Part shown: one piece after another, positions 6,716 through 13,147 of the stretch
How positions within the stretch are numbered: position 1 is the stretch's first letter
Layout of the letters: each line of letters opens with the position of its first letter
NCBI GenBank assembly: GCA_964483465.1
Contig: CAZABG010000055.1
Span: forward strand, 1 to 16,630
Direction: 5' to 3'
From: CAZABG01 sp964483465
GTDB lineage: Bacteria > Chlamydiota > Chlamydiia > Chlamydiales > Parachlamydiaceae
Length of the DNA: 16,630 nt
Notes under the pieces: model-generated
Seen by the model: the letters and a program-made list of their open reading frames with translations, nothing else
Databases searched by the model: none
What the model was told of the DNA's origin: nothing
Made by a program: the position numbers and the translations under genes

Positions 6716-7375
6716 ATGGTAAAAAACTTGGTTGTTATCGGATTTATCTTTCTAGTTTTTTTATGTTATATTGCTCATTCATTTTCACTGGACGATCCGT
6801 TATACCCATATTTCTCAACAAAAAAACCAGCATTGAATCTCTCTAACTTTAACCAAACGGCTAAAGGATTTGGCAAAATAATTGGAGATGTGCCGGATAG
6901 CTGGGTTTCTTTATTTGGATTACAAGAGGGTGAAGGCAATAATTGGAAATTGATTTTATCAGATCCTGAAGATCTAAAGTTATATAAGCCACTTATCGAT
7001 CTATCTACACCAATAAAGTTTACTGATAAAACTCTTGATGACTTTGTTGCAAGAAAGCACCTCAGCGCTATTGTTCAAGCTTTTAAAGATAAAGATGGCG
7101 TGCCTACCTTAATCATCACATCCCTAGATGGAAACGCCGTACCCCTACTTGAACCTTTTCAAACGATGACAGTTCCATTAGCTCTTAATCTAGATGGAAA
7201 ATGGTTTGCTATTCCTCTCAAGCAAAGTGTTCGCTTAATTGAACCTATACTTTACATAAATGAGTGGTGGAAAAATAACCGAAACAAGGTGGTCTTTCTT
7301 CTAGCTATAATGAGTTTAGGCTTGATCATATATACAAAAATTTACCTCACACCGGGTCGAACAACCAATGTTTAA
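6716..7375 (+). CDS. Periplasmic protein with N-terminal signal and C-terminal membrane anchor (unknown family)
   Basis: A 219-residue protein I do not recognise. A hydrophobic N-terminus (residues 5-20) with a possible cleavage site after AHS is followed by a soluble, mostly beta-looking domain (about 25-185). A single transmembrane segment lies at about 191-211 (KVVFLLAIMSLGLIIYTKIY), with a short basic tail. It would therefore sit in the periplasm, tethered to the inner membrane. It is the first gene of a four-gene overlapping set leading to the family 2 glycosyltransferase; its end overlaps the next gene by 8 nt. From context it may act as a periplasmic scaffold or copolymerase-like partner between the inner-membrane synthase and the outer-membrane barrel. 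No Shine-Dalgarno precedes the ATG. Confidence 0.7.
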   Translation: MVKNLVVIGFIFLVFLCYIAHSFSLDDPLYPYFSTKKPALNLSNFNQTAKGFGKIIGDVPDSWVSLFGLQEGEGNNWKLILSDPEDLKLYKPLIDLSTPIKFTDKTLDDFVARKHLSAIVQAFKDKDGVPTLIITSLDGNAVPLLEPFQTMTVPLALNLDGKWFAIPLKQSVRLIEPILYINEWWKNNRNKVVFLLAIMSLGLIIYTKIYLTPGRTTNV

Positions 7376-8162
7376 AAATATCCTATTTTTTTTTCTGCCT
7401 ATCTACCTTTTTTCAGGAGCGTGGATTCAAGATCAAGGAAAGAGCTTTTTATCAGCTCAGTTTTGGACCTATAATACAAGAAGCTATTGGGATCGTGATG
7501 GAAAAAAAAGAAACGCCCACAACCACTTTGTCAAAAGGCAAATAAATACCTATTACGAATATGGATTAACTAAAGACATTACTTTTGTTTCAAAAGCACT
7601 TTACGACTGGATTTGGCAAACAGTAGACCCCAGAAAAACAACTGGTTTTGAAGATCCTGAAGTTGGTTTGAGAAAATTACTTTGGAAAAATGAAAGAAGA
7701 CTTATTTCAGTAGAGGGCACGTTAATATACCCATCGGGTGGTGCCAATAAACCTGTGCTTAGGTACGGCGTCTTTGGATTTCAGGGCACTCTTCTTTATG
7801 CCGGAAATTTCAAAATTAATAAAAAAGATGGATTTTATGCCGCTGAGCTGGGTTATCGATGGTATAGAGGCTATCCTTCTGATCAAATTAGGGCAAATGC
7901 TGCAGTCGGATATGATTTTACAAAGCGCATTCAAGTTATTGTAGCTTACTTCTTAGAGTATGGGGTGTTCAATGGACATGCTATCATGAATTCTGATGTC
8001 ATTGTTAACGATCCCAACTACCGGCTTTTAAAAGGAACTATTACAGGTGTTTATCGTTTGAGTCAAAAAACGTCATTAACTTTTGGTTACTATCGGCACG
8101 TTTGGGGACAAAATGTAGGCACCGGTCAAGGGTTTTACGGAGGGTTGTGGTTAAAATTCTAA
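7368..8162 (+). CDS. Outer-membrane beta-barrel protein (XagA-like position)
   Basis: A 264-residue protein with a short hydrophobic N-terminus (FKNILFFFLPIYLFSGAW), probably a signal peptide cleaved near residue 17. Alternating aromatic, amphipathic strands separated by short turns follow, for example INTYYEYGLTKDITFVSKAL, AAELGYRWYRGY and KTSLTFGYYRHVWG. The sequence ends in GGLWLKF; a C-terminal Phe with alternating hydrophobics is the BAM-recognition signature of outer-membrane barrels. Strand count suggests 10-12 strands. Its place in front of the glycosyltransferase suggests the outer-membrane exit or anchoring of the polysaccharide, as proposed for the first gene of XagABC-type loci. 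It overlaps the preceding gene by 8 nt and the glycosyltransferase by 16 nt. Confidence 0.75.
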   Translation: MFKNILFFFLPIYLFSGAWIQDQGKSFLSAQFWTYNTRSYWDRDGKKRNAHNHFVKRQINTYYEYGLTKDITFVSKALYDWIWQTVDPRKTTGFEDPEVGLRKLLWKNERRLISVEGTLIYPSGGANKPVLRYGVFGFQGTLLYAGNFKINKKDGFYAAELGYRWYRGYPSDQIRANAAVGYDFTKRIQVIVAYFLEYGVFNGHAIMNSDVIVNDPNYRLLKGTITGVYRLSQKTSLTFGYYRHVWGQNVGTGQGFYGGLWLKF

Positions 8163-9802
8163 CTGAAAAAGATCTATTTAACAATCTAGAGTACCCTTAC
8201 CTAGTTAAATATCAGATTTTTCCTGTCAAATTTGAAAATAATGAAGTGACTGTTCTTAATGCCGATCCAAATCAAAAAGAGGTGATAAGTTTTTTCAAAG
8301 ATACTTTCAGTATTGATAAAGTTCACTTCATCCAAACAAGCCACAACGAAATTTTTGAACTGATTGAAAAAGAATATCGAAGTCAAATCCTTTATAACTC
8401 AATTAATGATCTAAAAAATTTCCACCCAGAATTTTCAGCTAGCTACGTTTTTTCAAATAGCCAATTATGGATACTTGCTATTTTTCTGTTAGTATCCCTT
8501 ATTTGGCTCTATTTTTCGGCACTAAGTTATGTAATTTTTATTCTATTTGCGATGCAAATCATTTATCTAGCAGCCATCTCTTTTAGAATGATTTTGAGTT
8601 TAGTGGGATCGCAGCAAGAGATTCTCGAGTGGATTCCAAAGGAATCTGTCGAAAAAGTGGATGAAAACTTATTGCCTATGTACACGATTCTAGTCCCCGC
8701 TTTTAAAGAAAAAGATGTGGTAAATAAACTCATTAAATCCCTTTTAAAGCTCGATTACCCCAAAAATAAGTTGCAAGTCATAATCCTTCTTGAAGAAGGA
8801 GACAATGAAACGATCGCATCTGCAAAAGAAACAGTTCTTCCCGATAACTGGAATATCGTTTTAGTACCTAAATCAACACCTCAAACTAAACCTAAAGCGT
8901 GTAATTACGGCCTTCAGCTTGCAAGAGGCGAGTTTATTACTATTTATGATGCGGAAGACTTTCCTGATCACGATCAATTAAAAAAAGCAGTAATTGCTCA
9001 TCAAAAAATCAAATATCAATGTCTTTGCGTACAAGCGGCTCTAAACTATTACAATGCTGAAGAAAATCTAATCACAAGCTTATTTACTTTAGAATATTCT
9101 TATTGGTTTGACTACCTACTTCCTGGGCTTGAATATTTTCAGCTTCCTATACCTCTTGGAGGTACAAGCAACCACTTTCAAAAACAGCACTTAACAGATT
9201 TAGGTGGGTGGGATCCCTATAATACAACAGAAGATGCCGATCTAGGGCTAAGAGGCTACGCTATTGGATATCGAATAGGCGTGATAAATTCTACGACGAT
9301 GGAAGAGGCAAATAGCCGTTATTGGAACTGGGTGCGCCAACGCTCTCGCTGGATTAAAGGATATATGCAAACTTCCCTTGTTTTTAATCGTCATCCAATC
9401 AGGATGATCAGACAAATGGGTTGGAAGAACTGGGTAGCTTTTCAACTGCTCATCACAGGAACCCCTTTGATGCTGCTCATTAATCCTTTTATTTGGCTAC
9501 TTTTTATATCTTGGGTACTGGGAATGGATGAAATTATTTTTCCTCAAATTCCGATGAGTTTAATCTACATTGGCTTCTTCAATTTGATCATCTCAAATTT
9601 TATTGGTATTTATATAAACATGCTAGGCGTGTTTAGAAGAGGACTCATCAATCTTGTACCTATTGCTTTGCTAAATCCTTTTTATTGGCTTTTTTTTCAT
9701 ACCCCTGCAGCTTATAAAGCCCTTTGGCAATTATTTGTAAAACCCTTCTATTGGGAAAAAACAATTCATGGACTATCGACAGTCGCAAATCCTAAAAATT
9801 GA
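8147..9802 (+). CDS. Family 2 membrane glycosyltransferase with MshEN/GspE-N-like domain (XagB-like)
   Basis: A 551-residue processive-type GT2. Residues about 4-80 resemble the GspE/MshEN N-terminal domain. Membrane helices lie at about 105-153. The catalytic domain follows, with YTILVPAFKE, the DAED nucleotide-sugar motif (D268, D271), the TED acceptor motif (T361-D363) and QRSRW (Q398-W402). Further helices lie at about 428-520. DAED-TED-QxxRW is the signature of cellulose-synthase-like polymerases, here of the XagB subtype. It should build a glycan from a nucleotide sugar while threading it across the inner membrane. The GTG at 8147 was chosen because GGAGGG (8139-8144) precedes it, though only 2 nt away. 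The open frame continues upstream to TTG 8102, but that part is the shadow of the barrel gene. No PilZ domain is present. Confidence 0.88.
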   Translation: MVKILTEKDLFNNLEYPYLVKYQIFPVKFENNEVTVLNADPNQKEVISFFKDTFSIDKVHFIQTSHNEIFELIEKEYRSQILYNSINDLKNFHPEFSASYVFSNSQLWILAIFLLVSLIWLYFSALSYVIFILFAMQIIYLAAISFRMILSLVGSQQEILEWIPKESVEKVDENLLPMYTILVPAFKEKDVVNKLIKSLLKLDYPKNKLQVIILLEEGDNETIASAKETVLPDNWNIVLVPKSTPQTKPKACNYGLQLARGEFITIYDAEDFPDHDQLKKAVIAHQKIKYQCLCVQAALNYYNAEENLITSLFTLEYSYWFDYLLPGLEYFQLPIPLGGTSNHFQKQHLTDLGGWDPYNTTEDADLGLRGYAIGYRIGVINSTTMEEANSRYWNWVRQRSRWIKGYMQTSLVFNRHPIRMIRQMGWKNWVAFQLLITGTPLMLLINPFIWLLFISWVLGMDEIIFPQIPMSLIYIGFFNLIISNFIGIYINMLGVFRRGLINLVPIALLNPFYWLFFHTPAAYKALWQLFVKPFYWEKTIHGLSTVANPKN

Positions 9803-11183
9803 TATTTCACTAAACGTGTGGATAGGCGCAGCAGTTTTCTTTATTGCAAGCTTTTATCTATTTAACATGTGGCTGCTTGAAATGGGTGTTGCTAACGAAT
9901 TACTCATTTACTTTGGTGAAAAAACAGAGATGGCCTACACAGGCAACTCCATCGACGATATATTCTTTATATCCCCGATTCTGCCATATACTCTTACATT
10001 ACTGTTACGCGATCCCTTTCTTGTAAGCAGCATTATTGGCGGAATCAGTTTAACCTGCTGGCTTTACGTTGTTAATAAGTTGTATGAAATCAAACAAATT
10101 AGCGGCTTTGTAGCCTTCATCTTGGCAATTTATCTTCTATTTTCACCCAGCTTTCTCTTTCTATTTTCTCAAAAAGTCTACTCTTGCCTTTTTATGTCTC
10201 TCATTATTTTTTCGGCCTATTCTATTCGAAAATATTATTTTGAAAGATTGACATATCAATTGTTCTTTTTTGGGATTAGTCTTGGTTTAATTGTACAAAA
10301 TACTCTTGAAAATATGGGTATTATATTTGCATTTTTACCCGCAATCATCGCCATCACTTTACTACAAAAAAGACCTCTATTTCCTGTCCTAATTGTTGCT
10401 CTTTTACCTAGCGCGGTTTTTGTAATTTCACCCATGCTTTTAAATGGTTTATTCTACGGCAATTTTGGATTATCGGTTATCAATGATGCAAACGTAATGC
10501 TTGAAGATCAAGTTCATTGGTATTTTTCTTGGTTAAGATATGTTGTTATCGTCCCCTATTTCCTTTTCTTTCTGAGAATTCCGCAATTTGCGGCAAAAAG
10601 CGCCTATGTTTGTTTGTTAATATTGCCCCTATTGATTGTAATAACACGATTTCTTAGCCAAACTTATGTTGCAGCTGTGTTCGAACTCATGATCTTTATT
10701 CTTTTTTCAATTCTGCTTTTTACGAAATCATTTGGAATACGGTTCGAAAAAAACAAATTCATTACGTTTACCCTTTTTCTTGCCTTTTCACTTTCGTTTG
10801 CAGCAACTTTTCTACTAACCTTCAAGTCTCCTTATAATCCTGAAAGAATTTTTGTAAACGCTCTTCTAGGTTATAAATCGACTCAGTATGATACTGCTAA
10901 ACAAATTGCTGAATATTTAAAAAACACGAAAGGAAAGATTGCAACGGATGATCGATCGACGTTTGCCCCCATTTATTTCTCAAATTTAAAAAATCGTTTC
11001 GTTGTACCTACTCAACCCATATTTAAAACAGTGTTATCACAACCCTCATCTACGGTAGATTACATTTTAATCAATAATAAATCTAAAGAGGATGCGTTTT
11101 TGAAAGCATACGGAAATTCAATACCAGGATTTGATACAGCATTCCAAACGGGCGAATACACTCTTTACGAGCGAAAAAAATAA
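9768..11183 (+). CDS. Polytopic GT39/ArnT-like membrane protein (XagC-like position)
   Basis: A 471-residue protein with about 10-11 predicted membrane helices between residues 16 and 350, then a soluble C-terminal domain of about 120 residues. The first extra-membrane loop, residues 43-68, carries acidic residues (E44, E51, D63, D64), the place where GT39/ArnT-type glycosyltransferases hold their catalytic acids; no canonical DE pair is clear. The tail (KGKIATDDRSTFAPIYFSNL, then STVDYILINN and EYTLYERKK) resembles the soluble domain of dolichyl-phosphate-mannosyltransferase-like proteins. Its start overlaps the glycosyltransferase by 35 nt, so expression is surely linked. A likely role is modifying the polymer with a lipid-linked sugar or phospho-substituent. 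It ends 8 nt before the convergent deformylase gene. Confidence 0.75.
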   Translation: MDYRQSQILKIDISLNVWIGAAVFFIASFYLFNMWLLEMGVANELLIYFGEKTEMAYTGNSIDDIFFISPILPYTLTLLLRDPFLVSSIIGGISLTCWLYVVNKLYEIKQISGFVAFILAIYLLFSPSFLFLFSQKVYSCLFMSLIIFSAYSIRKYYFERLTYQLFFFGISLGLIVQNTLENMGIIFAFLPAIIAITLLQKRPLFPVLIVALLPSAVFVISPMLLNGLFYGNFGLSVINDANVMLEDQVHWYFSWLRYVVIVPYFLFFLRIPQFAAKSAYVCLLILPLLIVITRFLSQTYVAAVFELMIFILFSILLFTKSFGIRFEKNKFITFTLFLAFSLSFAATFLLTFKSPYNPERIFVNALLGYKSTQYDTAKQIAEYLKNTKGKIATDDRSTFAPIYFSNLKNRFVVPTQPIFKTVLSQPSSTVDYILINNKSKEDAFLKAYGNSIPGFDTAFQTGEYTLYERKK

Positions 11184-11191
11184 TCATCGCT

Positions 11192-11854
11192 TCACGGATA
11201 AGTGTAGGGCTCTCCTGCCTTCATTTTAAGCCAAATATCGAAAGGACATATTAGAGGCCACGTCTCCCAATTGTCTCTATACTCTTGATATTTTCCATCC
11301 GGAATCCAATGAAGCGCCCCTTTATCACCTACACGGTCAGGAAAACGTATGCCATTTAAGTGATCGATTTCATGCTGAAAAATGCGCGCCTGAAAGCCTG
11401 AGAATTCTTTTTCAAAAAGTTCTCCAGTTGAATCGTAGGCTCTGACTTTAATTTTTTCAGACCTAGGAACTTTGCCATCCAAATGATCATCAACGGAATA
11501 ACATCCCTCTACTCCAAAGACGATATCGTCAGAATACCATATAATTTCAGGGTTTATAAAGGCTTCAAGTTTACCCGTATTTTTTCTTTTTTCCGTCACG
11601 CTCATATCGACTAAAATAATACGTTTTGAAATTCCGATCTGCGGTGCGGCCAGGCCCACCATCACCCCATCCCCTGTATCAATCTGATTCATCCTGGCAA
11701 CTTCCATCATCTTCTGAATGATGGATTGAATTTCAACCGATTGAATGGATTCAACAGGCACGACATCCGCCGATCGATTTAATAAAGGATCGCTTGGTAA
11801 AACAAATAGTGGCATAAGTGCCGCTAAGATAGCGCTAAAGAGAATTGAAGTCAT
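11192..11854 (-). CDS. def: Peptide deformylase with N-terminal hydrophobic extension
   Basis: All three deformylase motifs are present: GLAAPQIG (residues 67-74), EGCYS (E116-S120, metal ligand C118) and QHEIDH (H161, E162, H165). The enzyme removes the formyl group from nascent N-formylmethionine proteins, normally in the cytoplasm at the ribosome. The canonical fold starts near FVLPSDPLLNRSADVV, so the first 13 residues (MTSILFSAILAAL) are extra and hydrophobic. An ATG at 11815 would give a normal cytoplasmic enzyme; the ATG at 11854 gives a possible signal or anchor. Neither has a clear Shine-Dalgarno. The C-terminal 40 residues (from about 178, including ETWPLICPFDIWLKMKAG) extend beyond the core, as in some class III-like members. 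The gene stands alone, without fmt. Confidence 0.9.
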   Translation of the reverse strand: MTSILFSAILAALMPLFVLPSDPLLNRSADVVPVESIQSVEIQSIIQKMMEVARMNQIDTGDGVMVGLAAPQIGISKRIILVDMSVTEKRKNTGKLEAFINPEIIWYSDDIVFGVEGCYSVDDHLDGKVPRSEKIKVRAYDSTGELFEKEFSGFQARIFQHEIDHLNGIRFPDRVGDKGALHWIPDGKYQEYRDNWETWPLICPFDIWLKMKAGEPYTYP

Positions 11855-11901
11855 TGTAAAGTTAGTTTAACAGGATACCATTTTAGGCATCCCGTATTAG
11901 A

Positions 11902-12303
11902 TCATCTTCTATAAATTAGCCCCATAAGAAAGCCGGCAGAAAGCCATTCTAGCAAACTACCTAAAAACCACCCAAGGCCAAGTTCGTTCGGAACAGGAAG
12001 CCATTGCCACCAAGAAGCATTTAAAATGGCCGCAAAAACACCAAAGAAAAATCCGAATAATATCCCTCTAACAATCCCCCCTTCCGGATAAACTTGAGTA
12101 AATACAAACGTAGACCACACAGCAAGGGCAAGCTGAAAGCTAACCATGATATGCATATTGGATTGCATTTCTGAGAAATCGCGCCAAATAATCCGTGTTT
12201 GATCATAGAAAGGCATTAAGAAATGTCCATGCAATAGCCACTCATAAAAGAAAATGAATGCAAACACGGCGAGTGCCGCTCCTACAAAACGACCTATATT
12301 CAT
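11902..12303 (-). CDS. Small four-helix membrane protein, unknown function
   Basis: A 133-residue, strongly hydrophobic protein with four predicted transmembrane helices at about residues 6-24, 50-70, 76-97 and 108-130. A short loop after helix 1 carries FYEWLLHGHFLMPFY, and the end GFLMGLIYRR is positively charged, suggesting both ends face the cytoplasm. Similar four-helix proteins with an MNIGRF-like start and an H-G near the first helix are widespread and uncharacterised; I cannot name a function. The start is secure: AAGGAG (minus strand) lies five bases upstream of the ATG, one of the best ribosome binding sites in the window. A 47-nt gap separates it from the downstream deformylase gene, so co-transcription is possible. 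Confidence 0.8.
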   Translation of the reverse strand: MNIGRFVGAALAVFAFIFFYEWLLHGHFLMPFYDQTRIIWRDFSEMQSNMHIMVSFQLALAVWSTFVFTQVYPEGGIVRGILFGFFFGVFAAILNASWWQWLPVPNELGLGWFLGSLLEWLSAGFLMGLIYRR

Positions 12304-12482
12304 TTAGACTCCTTATAAATATTTTTTATGAGCCTATTACTTGCAAATATTTCAGACAATCTTTCCTTTTTATAGAGATGACCTATTTATTAGGAGGCGA
12401 TTCGATCGGAAATGACGAATCTAGTTTTACTTAAATTTAGTAGAATAGTGAAAAAAAACCTTATTAGTTATACTTGACCGAG

Positions 12483-12980
12483 ATGAATAAATATTTTGTA
12501 TTACTTGCTTTAAGCTTCTTATCGATGGGCATTGCAGAACCTGCCCCCCACTCAAATGAAGTCATTGACTTCATTTCGCATCACCTTAAAACGCAAGGGA
12601 CGCTTAAACATTCAGACGAATTCGTTTATGTGGAAGTGAATAATGATTATATTCATGCGCTTGCCCCCTTTTTGTCAGATTTACGCTTTATCCCTCCGGA
12701 TTACTGCGAAGGAGGTAAAGTTGGCGCGCACATTACGGTTATCTATCCTGACGAAATGAAGCTTTTTGGAATAGATACTATTGATGAAGTAAACGAACCT
12801 ATTTCCTTTACGATTGAAGAGTGTCAGATTGTTTATCCAAGACGAAATTTTGAATCGGCTTATCTCATTTTAGTAGATTCCCCTCGCTTAGATCAAATCC
12901 GTGAAAAATATGGCTTTGGAAAAAGAGAATATACCTTTCACATTACGATTGGCGTTAAACCCGCTTTGGTAGGAAAATAG
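12483..12980 (+). CDS. Exported 2H-phosphoesterase-like protein
   Basis: A 165-residue protein starting with a signal peptide-like stretch (MNKYFVLLALSFLSMGIAEP, cleavage likely near residue 19). Two H-x-T motifs are seen: GAHITVIYPD in the middle and YTFHITIGVK near the C-terminus. Paired HxT motifs about 70 residues apart, each in a beta-strand, define the 2H phosphoesterase superfamily, which includes RNA ligase-like and 2',3'-cyclic phosphodiesterases. The inferred role is hydrolysis of a cyclic or linked nucleotide outside the cytoplasm, or in a host if it is secreted further. The ATG at 12483 was chosen; a TTG at 12474 would add three residues before the signal peptide. No proper Shine-Dalgarno precedes it, but a 21-codon open frame ends five bases upstream. 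Confidence 0.7.
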   Translation: MNKYFVLLALSFLSMGIAEPAPHSNEVIDFISHHLKTQGTLKHSDEFVYVEVNNDYIHALAPFLSDLRFIPPDYCEGGKVGAHITVIYPDEMKLFGIDTIDEVNEPISFTIEECQIVYPRRNFESAYLILVDSPRLDQIREKYGFGKREYTFHITIGVKPALVGK

Positions 12981-12986
12981 TCAGTA

Positions 12987-13004
12987 TAAGGCTCTTCCGC
13001 CTTA
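12987..13004 (+). terminator. Short hairpin after the 2H-phosphoesterase gene
   Basis: A 6-bp inverted repeat TAAGGC-TCTTCC-GCCTTA, six bases after the stop codon. The stem could end transcription, but no T-run follows directly, so this would not be a canonical intrinsic terminator. Confidence 0.35.
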
Positions 13005-13030
13005 GATGACATTCAAAATAAGTATATAAT
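13002..13030 (+). promoter_or_regulatory. Candidate promoter of the 605-residue protein operon
   Basis: A consensus TATAAT (13025-13030) lies 17 bp after a weak TTAGAT (13002-13007), about 118 bp before the start codon. A 4-bp palindrome, CCCTCTATAGGG (13034-13045), sits at the expected transcription start and might be an operator. The long leader would hold the AAGG ribosome binding site (13138-13141). The match is to the -10 only. Confidence 0.3.
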
Positions 13031-13147
13031 TCTCCCTCTATAGGGATTCAAAGCCGTTTTTTAATTGCCTTAGTTTTCAAATCAAGCTTTATTTTTTTTT
13101 ATCAAATGAATAAACTGGCTGTCCATATTACTTAAATAAGGTTTTCT

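Noticed and set aside
8102..8146. Upstream extension of the glycosyltransferase frame to a TTG at 8102
   Set aside because: The extra 15 residues lie wholly within the barrel gene, are arginine-rich and unlike any GT2 start; the GTG at 8147 has a GGAGGG close upstream.
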